12,227 nucleotides of DNA, from the NCBI GenBank assembly GCA_021806765.1, contig JAJZQR010000158.1:1-12227 (forward strand), in the 5' to 3' direction. This document shows, one piece after another, positions 6,319 through 12,227 of the stretch (position 1 is its first letter; each line of letters begins with the position of its first letter). A program made the position numbers and the translations under genes. The stretch comes from Chloroflexota bacterium (GTDB lineage Bacteria; Chloroflexota; UBA6077). Under the pieces are notes generated by a model. The model made no database searches and had not been told where the DNA came from. It was given only the letters and a program-made list of their open reading frames with translations.

Positions 6319-6404
6319 GACGGGGCGACGGGGAGACCAGGAGACGGGGAGAAACCCCGCATCGCCCCGTCTCCCCTTCGGCCCTTCGGCCCGTCGGAGA
6401 CGGG
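6319..6404. repeat. Octamer tandem repeats with inverted copies
   Basis: Four consecutive 8-base units occupy 6319-6350: GACGGGGC, GACGGGGA, GACCAGGA, GACGGGGA. An inverted copy follows, so GGAGACGGGG (6340-6349) pairs with CCCCGTCTCC (6365-6374). A third arm, GGAGACGGG (6396-6404), can compete for the same partner. Between the last two arms is a tandem CTTCGGCC repeat. The element sits in the 114-base gap between the SepIVA-like gene and the small membrane gene. It has no T-run, so it is not a standard terminator. Confidence 0.75.
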
Positions 6405-6428
6405 ATGACACGGGGGTGACGATACTTG

Positions 6429-6617
6429 ATGCGACGGGAGCGCGATCAGAAGGGCGTGGAACAGGAGTTAGTCGGTCTCTCGGTCGGTGACGGGTTCAAG
6501 TTTGGCTGTGGCTTCACTCTGGCGTTGGTGATAGGGATTCTGGCGGGACTGGTGGTGTTGACCGGGTTCATGGCCGTCGGGGTCTTCCTGGGGATCAAGC
6601 TGCCTCTCGTCGGGTAG
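6429..6617 (+). CDS. Small membrane protein, 62 aa
   Basis: The function is unknown. A charged cytoplasmic head (MRRERDQKGVEQEL) is followed by a glycine-rich hydrophobic region, about residues 26-60, long enough for one or two membrane spans. Start ATG 6429 is preceded by GGGGGTGA (6412-6419) at a spacing of nine bases; TTG 6426 is an alternative. It probably follows the SepIVA-like gene in one transcript across the octamer repeat, and a hairpin terminator lies 73 bases after the stop. It is too short for a firm family assignment. Confidence 0.55.
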   Translation: MRRERDQKGVEQELVGLSVGDGFKFGCGFTLALVIGILAGLVVLTGFMAVGVFLGIKLPLVG

Positions 6618-6690
6618 GGCTGCGGCGAATTCGAGGGAAACGTAGAGTCTCGGAACCTGTCGTCGAGGGATCGGTATTTGATCTCGAGGA

Positions 6691-6738
6691 GGCGGGGCTT
6701 TGACCGGTGAGGATCGCTTGACCGGCCAAAGCCTCGCC
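6691..6738 (+). terminator. Hairpin terminator after the small membrane gene
   Basis: Arms 6691-6707 and 6722-6738 pair over 16 of 17 positions in RNA, including one G-U pair, around a 14-base loop. The following sequence TTCTGGGTTGTT is T-rich but not a clean run. It probably ends the rightward transcript. Confidence 0.6.
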
Positions 6739-6765
6739 TTCTGGGTTGTTGGGGTCCAGGACACG

Positions 6766-6791
6766 AAAAGGCCCGCTCAGCCTGGCGGGCC
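6766..6791 (-). terminator. Intrinsic terminator of the two-component genes
   Basis: On the minus strand GGCCCGC and GCGGGCC form a perfect 7-bp stem with an 8-base loop, followed by TTTT. It lies 40 bases past the stop of the ANTAR regulator gene. Confidence 0.85.
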
Positions 6792-6830
6792 CGCCGAATG
6801 CAAGCTATCTGTACGGATAGTGTGGGGGCG

Positions 6831-7418
6831 TTAGTTCTCCTTGCCCACCTGGTTGGCCAGAAGGATCGCCTCGGCCACCTCCCGCATGGACTTCCTGGTG
6901 TTCATGCTCAGCTTCTGGATCTTCCGGAAAGCCTCTGCCTCCTTGAGCCCCTGAGTGTCCATGAGGACGCCCTTGGCGCGCTCGACGATCTTTCGGGTCT
7001 CGAGGATGTTTCGGGTGTCTGTGAGTTCCTTCTCGAGGGCCTTGAACTCCCGGAAACGGGCCAGGGCCACCTCTATGGCGGGCACCAGTTCGGATTCCCG
7101 GAACGGCTTGACGATGTAACCCACCACTCCGGCTTCTTTGGCCCCTTCGATCAATTCCTGCTGAGAGAAGGCAGTCAAGAGCAAGACCGGGGCGATGCGC
7201 TCTTCCGTGAGGATCCTGGCGGCCTGGATGCCATCGAGGTCGGGCATTTTGATGTCCATGATCACCAGGTCGGGCCTTAGCTCCCGGGCAATGTTCACGG
7301 CGCTAATGCCGTCTCCCGTCTCGCCTACCACCAGGTAGCCGAGATTGGTGAGCATCTCGCGCAGGTCCATACGGATAATAGATTCATCGTCGGCGATGAC
7401 CACGCGTGTCTGTGCCAA
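6831..7418 (-). CDS. pdtaR: ANTAR-family response regulator (PdtaR-like)
   Basis: This is a 195-residue cytoplasmic response regulator with an RNA-binding output domain. The receiver (residues 1-120) has the acidic pocket D10/D11, phosphoacceptor D55 in VIMDIKMPD, T82 and K104 (VKPF). A short coiled coil (about 121-140) joins it to an ANTAR domain (about 130-188) with KIVERAKGVLMDTQGLKEAE and the later Arg/Lys helix. Phosphorylated ANTAR regulators bind paired hexaloop hairpins in transcripts and cause antitermination or translational effects. The start is TTG 7418, chosen because AAGGAG (7427-7432) lies eight bases upstream. The cognate kinase gene lies immediately upstream on the same strand. 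The gene also has its own promoter. Domain identity is clear; the target transcripts are not known. Confidence 0.93.
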   Translation of the reverse strand: MAQTRVVIADDESIIRMDLREMLTNLGYLVVGETGDGISAVNIARELRPDLVIMDIKMPDLDGIQAARILTEERIAPVLLLTAFSQQELIEGAKEAGVVGYIVKPFRESELVPAIEVALARFREFKALEKELTDTRNILETRKIVERAKGVLMDTQGLKEAEAFRKIQKLSMNTRKSMREVAEAILLANQVGKEN

Positions 7419-7521
7419 CTCAGTCTCTCCTTATCGAACTAGCTTGCTGGAATAACCGGCATGCTGTAACCGACGCTGGTGGCTGCTCGTCATCAAGCCG
7501 GGGGCAACACCATAGAGTCAT

Positions 7522-7549
7522 AATATACTGAGGCATAAGGTAGCGTCAA
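7522..7549 (-). promoter_or_regulatory. Promoter for the ANTAR regulator gene
   Basis: On the minus strand TTGACG (7544-7549) and TATATT (7522-7527) are 16 bases apart. The -35 box includes the TGA stop codon of the kinase gene. The start near 7515 gives a leader of about 97 bases. Confidence 0.65.
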
Positions 7550-9054
7550 CCTTGGGAAGACTGGCCCTCAATGGACAGACGCGGGAAGGCTACGCGGGCG
7601 TGGACCCCGTTGGTGTTGGCCAGGGTAAACTGGCCCTTGAGATCTTCCCTGACCAGGGTTTGGATGATCTGGAGACCGAGGCTTCCATCGCGCTCGATGT
7701 CGAAGTTGGAGGGCAGGCCCTGGCCGGTATCTACCACCTCGATCACTAGAAGTCCATCCTGATCCTGGAGGGTAACCTGGATGGTGCCTTCGTTCTTGGT
7801 CTCGAAGCCGTGTTCGACGGCGTTTTGCAGCAGTTCGTTGATGACCAGGGCGCAGGAAGTGGCCTGTTGCGGGGGCAGGCGGAAATCAGCACCATCGAGC
7901 AGGATGCGGATGCTCTTCACCGGATCGAGGATCCCCTGGGTGACCTCGCTGAGGATGCGCTGGGTGACCTCCCGGATGCTAATGAAGTTTGCCTCCTCCG
8001 GGCTCTCCTCCTTCGAAAGGAACTCGTGGACCAGGGCGATGCTGAGGATGCGGTTGATGCTCTGCTTGAGCATGTCGAGCACCTCGGGCGAGCCCGTGCG
8101 GCGGGCCTGCATCCTGAGGAGAGCGGCGATAGTCTGGAGGTTATTCTTCACCCGGTGGTGGATCTCCCGGATGAGGGCCGACTTGATGCGAAGGGCTTGC
8201 TCCTTGCGCTGCTCTTCAGTGATATCCTCGATGAGGACGATGGCACTGCCCACTCGGTGATCTCTGCCGAGCAGCCGGCGGAGAAGGCTACGGCGGGGGG
8301 GCGGTGGCAGAGGGATGGCGCGCTTGATCCATATGAGATTGTGCTCCTCGATGCGCTGTTCGAGGCATCGGGCGCGCTCGATGGCTTTGAAGCAGATATG
8401 TTCGGTGGTGTCCAACTCCGACAGCCGCCGGCCCAGGAGGCTGGTGGTGTAGCCGAGCTTCCGGTACAACTGCTCGGCCAGGGAACTCATATAGATTATG
8501 CGGGCGTGGTCGTCGATGACCAGTGTGGCATGGTGCTCGCCGAGGCGGCCCAGCTGGTCGGCGCCCTCGAGTCGGCCGGCCAGGAGTTCGTGGAAGAGGC
8601 GGGTGATGGCCTCTCTGAAAATGGGGTTCTTCTTGCGACGGCGCTCATACTCCAGGAGGTTCATCTCGGTGGTGAGCACCGCAATCATCTCCCGCTGAGA
8701 GTTGTAGAGCGGGAGGGTCTCCAGGAGGGTCGGGGCGCCTCGGATCAACTGTCCCTTTATGCCGTGGGCCATCCGGCCGCCGAAGAGGGCGCGATGGATG
8801 GTGGGAGCCTCCTGACGGGAAAAGGAGCGGCCCACCAGGGATTGGGGGTAGAGCGGAGGCACCGAGGTTGGACGCGCCTGAGCGATCACCAGCGCGCGAT
8901 CATCGGACTTTACGTAGACAAGCAGGTCGGCGTGGGAGACATCGGCGAGAAGGTCAAGACCCTCGCAGATCTTGTGCAGGAGGGTCACGTCCTCTGCGCG
9001 GAAGTCGATGCCGAGCTGGAATACGTCGGCGAGTTGCGCTGAATGGTGCGCCAT
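7546..9054 (-). CDS. pdtaS: PdtaS-like HWE/HisKA_2 sensor histidine kinase
   Basis: This is a 502-residue kinase without a signal peptide or clear membrane segment, so it is probably a cytosolic sensor like mycobacterial PdtaS. Residues 1-145 resemble the GAF-like N-terminal sensor of that family. A PAS-like domain (about 165-285, [20 protein letters not shown] onward) follows. HisKA_2 begins at about 290 with [17 protein letters not shown] (297-313), the phosphoacceptor being His299 or His300. The ATPase domain has the N box [10 protein letters not shown] (406-415), DTGQGLP (442-448) and a G box GSLGLQI (457-463). I chose ATG 9054, with GGAAG eight bases upstream. The open frame continues further upstream into the tRNA, which cannot be coding. 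Its partner is the ANTAR regulator downstream. The signal sensed is unknown, and no strong promoter was found between the tRNA and the start. Confidence 0.92.
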   Translation of the reverse strand: MAHHSAQLADVFQLGIDFRAEDVTLLHKICEGLDLLADVSHADLLVYVKSDDRALVIAQARPTSVPPLYPQSLVGRSFSRQEAPTIHRALFGGRMAHGIKGQLIRGAPTLLETLPLYNSQREMIAVLTTEMNLLEYERRRKKNPIFREAITRLFHELLAGRLEGADQLGRLGEHHATLVIDDHARIIYMSSLAEQLYRKLGYTTSLLGRRLSELDTTEHICFKAIERARCLEQRIEEHNLIWIKRAIPLPPPPRRSLLRRLLGRDHRVGSAIVLIEDITEEQRKEQALRIKSALIREIHHRVKNNLQTIAALLRMQARRTGSPEVLDMLKQSINRILSIALVHEFLSKEESPEEANFISIREVTQRILSEVTQGILDPVKSIRILLDGADFRLPPQQATSCALVINELLQNAVEHGFETKNEGTIQVTLQDQDGLLVIEVVDTGQGLPSNFDIERDGSLGLQIIQTLVREDLKGQFTLANTNGVHARVAFPRLSIEGQSSQG

Positions 9055-9156
9055 TGCATCCACTTCCGACGTTTGTATAAATCGGCTACGCACGTACAAG
9101 GTGCTTCTTCTGCTTCCAGACTCCCTCGGTGCCAGGCCCAGGGCCGAAAAAAAGAG

Positions 9157-9233
<77 letters not shown>

Positions 9234-9300
9234 ACGAGTTCGCCCAAGATGGTTGGGCGGTGTTGGCTGGAGTGCCAACGTATGCGAATGTGCAGAGGGA

Positions 9301-9330
9301 ATTGTACCAGACAGGGGGGCGGTGCCGCAA
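9301..9330 (-). promoter_or_regulatory. Probable tRNA-Pro promoter
   Basis: On the minus strand TTGCGG (9325-9330) and TACAAT (9301-9306) are 18 bases apart, with a TGG extension before the -10. The start would lie about 60 bases before the mature tRNA. Confidence 0.5.
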
Positions 9331-9345
9331 GCCTCGGTCTTCGTG

Positions 9346-9404
9346 TCTGAGATTGCACCATAAGGGGAAGCGGGCTTGATAAGGGTGAATGGTGCAATTT
9401 CAGA
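9346..9404. repeat. Long inverted repeat, 16-base arms
   Basis: TCTGAGATTGCACCAT (9346-9361) and ATGGTGCAATTTCAGA (9389-9404) match at 15 of 16 positions as inverted copies around a 27-base spacer. There is no T-run on either strand. It could be a hairpin, an operator pair, or the remnant ends of a small mobile element. Confidence 0.75.
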
Positions 9405-9487
9405 TTCGTGTGTCCTCCGTGGCAATGCTGGCGTGGATGGATGGGATTGGGTGCCGGGCTGAGGACCTCTGGGCCTACAACTGGCTA

Positions 9488-9516
9488 TTGACGCACGTGG
9501 TAGAAGATGGCAGAAT
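9488..9516 (+). promoter_or_regulatory. Promoter for the SH3/L,D-transpeptidase gene
   Basis: TTGACG (9488-9493) and CAGAAT (9511-9516, four of six) are 17 bases apart. The start near 9523 gives a leader of about 117 bases. Confidence 0.5.
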
Positions 9517-9622
9517 GAATCGCTGGCGGCGGCCTGCGGCCTCGCTGCGGGGCGGCTGGAAGTGCCCCCCGGTTTGTGACTACGAGACCCCCCATGAATC
9601 CCACTGTTCGTTCCAAGTAACG

Positions 9623-9641
9623 ATGGAGGTGGCATCTCCAT
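9623..9641 (+). promoter_or_regulatory. Hairpin sequestering Shine-Dalgarno and start codon
   Basis: ATGGAGGT (9623-9630) pairs with ATCTCCAT (9634-9641) over eight pairs, one of them G-U, with a three-base loop GGC. The SD GGAGGTG (9625-9631) and the first two bases of ATG 9640 are both inside the structure. Such an arrangement can reduce translation or act as a thermosensor; the effect is inferred. Confidence 0.6.
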
Positions 9642-10281
9642 GTATCTTGCTATGAGTGGCTGGCGCCGGGAGCGCGTCACGAGCGTGCTGTTGCGCACGA
9701 GTATCGCTCTCGTTGCTGTTGCCATCTTCGCATTGTGGATTGGGCCAGTCTCTGCTTTCGACACGTGGTGGGTGCAGGCCCATCAGGAGACGCAGTTGTG
9801 GTCGGGTCCGGACTCTCGCGCCGTGGCTTTCGGGACGGTGGCGCAGTGGTCTTACTTGCAGGTAGTGTTGCCTCAGCAGGGCTCGAGGCTGTACGTTTTC
9901 AATCCGGTGACCGAGAACTACGCTTACGTCGATGCCGCCGCTGTAGGGCCCAGCGGGCCCCCTCCTTCGGCGCCCCGGACCGGGATTGTGACAGCCTCAG
10001 GGAGCGGAGGCGGCGGCTTGCGGAAGATCCCAGTGATCGCGGGAGATTATCAGCCCTGGTGGGTGGCCAACTTCAAGGAGACCGAGCTGTGGGCGGGGCC
10101 CGATGAGGGAGCGAAGAGCCTGGGTAAGGTGCCTCAGTTCAGGAGGTTTCTGGTGGTGGAGCCCCAGAAGGGTGACTGGCTGCGAGTGTGGAGCCCGGAG
10201 AAGGACGAATACGGGTACCTGGATGCAGGGATCGTCGGTCCGACGGGACCCTCCGTGTGGCTGCAGGCGAAGGCACCGTAG
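9640..10281 (+). CDS. Exported SH3-like repeat protein; N-terminal part of an interrupted L,D-transpeptidase
   Basis: This is a 213-residue product ending at TAG 10279-10281. The ATG has an excellent SD (GGAGGTG, eight bases upstream). Residues 1-39 are a signal peptide (RR, hydrophobic LVAVAIFALWIG, PVSA). Two copies of a domain of about 65 residues follow, starting WWVQAHQETQLWSGPD (about 43) and WWVANFKETELWAGPD (about 140). Both end in YxYxDA..VGPxGP, typical of bacterial SH3-like wall-binding modules. The next gene is in the same frame with no gap: removing the one TAG (CAG, Gln, would be a single change) joins it to a third such domain and a catalytic domain that lacks its own export signal. 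The two are best read as one gene broken by a nonsense codon, a readthrough site or a sequence error. Confidence 0.85.
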   Translation: MYLAMSGWRRERVTSVLLRTSIALVAVAIFALWIGPVSAFDTWWVQAHQETQLWSGPDSRAVAFGTVAQWSYLQVVLPQQGSRLYVFNPVTENYAYVDAAAVGPSGPPPSAPRTGIVTASGSGGGGLRKIPVIAGDYQPWWVANFKETELWAGPDEGAKSLGKVPQFRRFLVVEPQKGDWLRVWSPEKDEYGYLDAGIVGPTGPSVWLQAKAP

Positions 10282-10974
10282 GTGGTCAGGAATGTGAACC
10301 TGCCCGGTCGGGCGGTCTCAGTGCCCGAAGTGGCTTATGTGCGGAATCTTCCGGTTTGCGATGACGAGACCGAGTTGCGGCCTGTGCCGAACAATACGCC
10401 GCTGGAGGTGCGGCAGGCCGTGGTTGGTGCTGATGGCTCGGAGTGGTATACGGTGGGCGATGGGGAGTACATTCGCGCCAGCGATGTTCGTTTGCCGAGG
10501 CCCGTGACGACGGTGGGGTTGAGAAGCGGTCGGTGGATCGATGCCGACCTGAGCGAGCCGACCCTGGTCACTGCCTACGAGGGCAACAAGGTGGTGCGTA
10601 CGATGCTGGCGATCCGAGGGGTTAACGGTGCGCCGACGAGGGTCGGGACCTTTCAGATTGTGCGGCGGGTGGACAACGAGACCATGGACAGCGAAACCAT
10701 AGGTATTCCGCGAGATAGCCCTAAAGGCTATTTCCTGAAGGACGTGCTTTACACGCAGTACTTGAGCAACGACGGGGCCGCGCTGCACTACAACTGGTGG
10801 CTGGGGAAGTTCGGGTTTCCCGGGAGCCACGGCTGCCTCGGGCTGAGTCTGGAGGACTCCCAGTGGTTGTGGGAGTGGGCGGATGTCGGGACCCCTGTGG
10901 TGGTGCGGGAAAGCAGTGCTGACGGAACCGCTACGGCCGTGGAGGCGTTGAGCACAACTGGGAGCGGGCGGTAG
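10282..10974 (+). CDS. L,D-transpeptidase (YkuD) catalytic part, downstream of in-frame TAG
   Basis: This is a 230-codon open frame. The first 70 or so residues look like a degenerate SH3-like domain (VAYVRNLPVCDDETELRPVP, then EWYTVGDGEYIRASDV). From about residue 80 comes a YkuD domain: SGRWIDADLSEPTLVTAYEG, TRVGTFQIV, then LHYNWW and the active-site motif SHGCLGLS with the catalytic Cys. YkuD enzymes make 3-3 cross-links or anchor proteins in peptidoglycan outside the membrane. This part has no signal peptide. Its GTG directly follows the TAG, with only GAAGG as a possible SD. As a separate protein it would stay in the cytoplasm, which argues that it belongs to the preceding frame. All catalytic motifs are intact, so the break looks recent or is bypassed. 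Confidence 0.85.
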   Translation: MVRNVNLPGRAVSVPEVAYVRNLPVCDDETELRPVPNNTPLEVRQAVVGADGSEWYTVGDGEYIRASDVRLPRPVTTVGLRSGRWIDADLSEPTLVTAYEGNKVVRTMLAIRGVNGAPTRVGTFQIVRRVDNETMDSETIGIPRDSPKGYFLKDVLYTQYLSNDGAALHYNWWLGKFGFPGSHGCLGLSLEDSQWLWEWADVGTPVVVRESSADGTATAVEALSTTGSGR

Positions 10975-11328
10975 CGGGATACAGCCAGTTCCTCCCCATT
11001 CTTCTCCTCATTGGATGTCATGGCCTCTCTCGCCTTTCTGGATGTAGGGTGCCGCTGAGAAGGGCGCGTCGATCCCCCTCTAGAGCGCTATAATTGTGTC
11101 TCCTGCGGCGCTCGTTGATTCCTGGTGCATTGCCGTCTTGGGAGCAGGCGCTCCCGGCTTGGTCGGCGTGAGTTGCGGGCTAGGGGTGCCAGCGACTTGG
11201 GCTCGGGAGGCTGGGCGGACGGAGGCCCGGAGATGCCAATCGGCGGGGTCGCGGTGAGGAGAGCGCCAACGGCGATAGCGCTAAGAAGCGCCAGTTGGCG
11301 AGTTGGCGATGCCAGGGGCGTGGTAGCG
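10975..11328. other. Intergenic region after the L,D-transpeptidase
   Basis: This is 354 bases without a supported gene. There is no obvious terminator for the rightward transpeptidase. A perfect TATAAT (+ strand, 11089-11094) has no good -35 or TG extension and no gene downstream. Small hairpins are GAGCGC/GCGCTC (11083-11113) and GGGAGC/GCTCCC with a four-base loop (11140-11155). The right part carries CGCCA/TGGCG repeats. Confidence 0.55.
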
Positions 11329-11334
11329 CTAAGA
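11264..11334. repeat. CGCCA/TGGCG cluster and TAGCGCTAAGA direct repeat downstream of the MerR-like gene
   Basis: CGCCA occurs at 11264-11268 and 11289-11293, and TGGCG at 11296-11300 and 11304-11308. TAGCGCTAAGA occurs at 11276-11286 and again at 11324-11334, the second overlapping the stop codon of the MerR-like gene. The same short motif is clustered on the other side of that gene. Confidence 0.6.
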
Positions 11335-11880
11335 GATGGCCAGCAGCCTCTTCCACCACGGCCTGGGGAGGGGGAGATCGGGCTCGTGAGGTTGTTGCTG
11401 GAGCCGGTCCATCTGCTGCTGGAGGAGCCGCTCTCGGGATCTAGCGTCTTCCCTCTCCTGAAGGACGGTACGGAGGTAGACATCCATGAAGGCCAGGGAC
11501 TCCTTGAGGGCTGTGATAGTCTTATCCTTGGCCTCCAAGGCCTCGCGAAGGGATTGGGAGAGGTCGATGTCCGGAAGGGGATATCCAGCCTCGGGTTTCG
11601 ATGGTCGTTCGCAGGCGGCTGCGGAGGGAAGGGACTCGGCTTTGCGCAGCGTTCGGTTGGTCTCCTCGTAGGTGAGGCCCTGAGACAGGAGGTCCCTGGC
11701 CCGCGTGAGGAGATCGACGTCCTGGTCGGTGTAGCGTCGTTGCGCGGCGGGGGCCGCGGCGCCGATAGGTGCCTTTCTGGCCTGAGCGCTCAGGAGTGGG
11801 GCAAAATGGTTGCTCCACAGCCGGAGGGTGGAAGGGGAGATGCCGAGCCTCTGAGCGACCTCCAGCGGACGGTAGACCAT
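11329..11880 (-). CDS. MerR/RacA-like HTH protein with C-terminal coiled coil
   Basis: This is a 183-residue protein starting at ATG 11880, with AAGGAGGTGG (11885-11894) just upstream. The frame is open for 14 more codons, but these contain the SD site. Residues 1-80 form a MerR-type winged helix: YRPLEVAQRLGISPSTLRLW as helix-turn-helix, then RRYTDQDVDLLTRARDLLSQ and GLTYEETNRTLRK. After a Pro/Ala-rich linker, residues 107-163 form a charged coiled coil. The end, PRPWWKRLLAIS, is a short aromatic/basic tail that could touch the membrane (inference). No ligand or metal-binding Cys cluster is seen. The layout recalls Bacillus RacA, a MerR-like DNA-binding protein with a coiled coil, but an ordinary autoregulator is equally possible. 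It has its own promoter, and repeated CGCCA/TGGCG motifs surround it. Confidence 0.78.
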   Translation of the reverse strand: MVYRPLEVAQRLGISPSTLRLWSNHFAPLLSAQARKAPIGAAAPAAQRRYTDQDVDLLTRARDLLSQGLTYEETNRTLRKAESLPSAAACERPSKPEAGYPLPDIDLSQSLREALEAKDKTITALKESLAFMDVYLRTVLQEREDARSRERLLQQQMDRLQQQPHEPDLPLPRPWWKRLLAIS

Positions 11881-11928
11881 CGAACCACCTCCTTTTCGAG
11901 GGTCGGAGCGCATACGGGTCAAGGTGAA

Positions 11929-11954
11929 GCCGCTAAAGCGCCACGGTTAGCGGC
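11929..11954 (-). promoter_or_regulatory. Leader hairpin of the MerR-like gene
   Basis: GCCGCTAA (11929-11936) and TTAGCGGC (11947-11954) form a perfect 8-bp stem with a 10-base loop, in the leader about 50 bases before the start codon. The loop contains one of the CGCCA motifs. Confidence 0.5.
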
Positions 11955-12084
11955 AACGATGTCGGTAGTTGGCGCTAGCTGCGAATTGGCGCATGAACGC
12001 CAAGAGCGGGAATAGTGGCGGTGGAGCGCCAGGGAAACCGCGAGGCGTCTGGGAGACGCGCCAAGTAGTGTACGAGTCCTGGCG
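11939..12084. repeat. Cluster of eight CGCCA/TGGCG motifs in the promoter and leader of the MerR-like gene
   Basis: CGCCA lies at 11939, 11998, 12027 and 12059, and TGGCG at 11970, 11987, 12016 and 12080 (first base of each). Five are extended to GCGCCA or TGGCGC. This is many more than expected by chance in 146 bases, even in GC-rich DNA (rough mental estimate below one). They cover the leader and the DNA between the -10 and -35 boxes. Confidence 0.6.
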
Positions 12085-12095
12085 AGATGAGTCAA
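12067..12095 (-). promoter_or_regulatory. Promoter for the MerR-like gene
   Basis: On the minus strand TTGACT (12090-12095) and TACACT (12067-12072) are separated by 17 bases. The start near 12060 gives a leader of about 180 bases. The insertion sequence end lies within a few tens of bases upstream. Confidence 0.65.
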
Positions 12096-12104
12096 CAGGG
12101 CGTA

Positions 12105-12227
12105 TTCCCTCATCTAAAATGTTACCGAGGCCTGTACAGTTCCCTCAAATGAAAATGTTACCGAGAGGGGACGATGCTGGCCGACGAGGAGATGAGCGTA
12201 GACGAGAGGCGGAAGTACCTGAAGTGC
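12105..12227 (+). mobile_element. Left end of an insertion sequence (continues beyond window)
   Basis: Two direct repeats, 12105-12129 and 12140-12165, share TTCCCTCA, a 3-4 base variable part and AAAATGTTACCGAG. They precede a transposase-like start by only a few bases. Repeated TGTTACC motifs at the end of an element, before an integrase-core transposase gene, are known from insertion sequences of several bacterial genomes. The family and the exact outer boundary cannot be set from this end alone; it may lie somewhat left of 12105. Confidence 0.5.
12174..12227 (+). CDS. Probable DDE/integrase-type transposase, first 18 codons (partial)
   Basis: The open frame from ATG 12174 reads MLADEEMSVDERRKYLKC and runs off the window. 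The VDERRKYLK text resembles, from memory, the start of integrase-core transposases that continue with an LHRKSLIRLL-type motif; the continuation is not visible here. The SD is AGAGGGG, a few bases upstream. The direct repeats immediately before it support a mobile element. Confidence 0.5.
   Translation, partial: MLADEEMSVDERRKYLKC

Larger units (their letters stand above)
9234..9639. other. Intergenic region between tRNA-Pro and the SH3/transpeptidase gene
   Basis: This stretch of 406 bases has no convincing gene. It holds a probable leftward tRNA promoter, a long inverted repeat at 9346-9404, a rightward promoter at 9488-9516, and a GC-rich leader ending in a hairpin over the ribosome binding site. 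TTCGTGTC occurs twice (9340-9347 and 9404-9411), near the outer edges of the inverted repeat. Confidence 0.6.

Noticed and set aside
7419..7515. Possible hexaloop ACC-AGCGTC-GGT in the leader of the ANTAR regulator
   Set aside because: The loop fits A1/G4 but the stem has only three base pairs.
7810..9042. Long rightward open frame of 410 codons opposite the kinase gene
   Set aside because: It is a shadow frame. The leftward frame carries all kinase motifs.
9121..9153. Terminator after tRNA-Pro formed by GGCCCTGGGCC and the T-run
   Set aside because: On the tRNA strand the T-run precedes the hairpin, which is the wrong order for an intrinsic terminator.
11088..11328. Leftward frame with a membrane-like stretch (RQLALLSAIAVGALLTA) just after the MerR-like stop
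   Set aside because: It has no start codon after the stop of the MerR-like gene and no SD, and would need a frameshift to join that gene. Its hydrophobicity is probably a chance result of the repeat composition.
11125..12015. Rightward open frame of 296 codons over the MerR-like gene
   Set aside because: It has no domain, runs through the MerR-like promoter and repeats, and the opposite frame has a clear helix-turn-helix with a strong SD.

Overview
The window comes from a GC-rich bacterium and reads like a Chloroflexota (Chloroflexi) chromosome, possibly from an uncultured lineage. This assignment is inferred from gene content. The clues are a GH18 hydrolase fused to WYFAEG/LLQNPN repeats, an ANTAR regulator paired with an HWE-type kinase, a SepIVA/DivIVA-like coiled-coil protein, an exported SH3/L,D-transpeptidase protein, and several TTG start codons behind good Shine-Dalgarno (SD) sites. 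No taxonomic marker gene is present, so the phylum is a moderate-confidence call.

Layout. Bases 1-125 are the 3' end of a group II intron, with domains V and VI and the branch-point A visible. It is inserted 18 bases past the stop codon of a leftward cstA (pyruvate/peptide transporter). Upstream of cstA on the same strand is a 172-residue protein of unknown function. It has a strong promoter, a flanking inverted repeat and a structured leader. A small rightward NfeD-like membrane protein diverges from it. A large leftward exported GH18 protein follows. It diverges, through two extended -10 promoters, from a rightward SepIVA-like coiled-coil gene and a 62-residue membrane protein. Back-to-back terminators close that block and a leftward PdtaS/PdtaR-type two-component pair. 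Next come a leftward tRNA-Pro(GGG), a rightward exported SH3/L,D-transpeptidase reading frame split by one in-frame TAG, and a leftward MerR/RacA-like coiled-coil DNA-binding protein with clusters of CGCCA/TGGCG sites on both sides. The right edge holds the beginning of an insertion sequence with two direct repeats and the first 18 codons of a probable transposase.

How the genes may work together. PdtaR-type ANTAR proteins bind RNA hairpins with six-base loops that have A at position 1 and G at position 4. The gap just ahead of cstA contains a nine-base-pair hairpin whose loop on the coding strand is AAAGGG. This makes a testable link between the two-component pair and the transporter. The GH18 protein, the L,D-transpeptidase, the SepIVA-like protein and the RacA-like protein are all cell-envelope or cell-pole functions in known families, but nothing here proves that they act together.

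Limits. All calls come from reading the sequence and from memory of protein families. No search or folding program was run.
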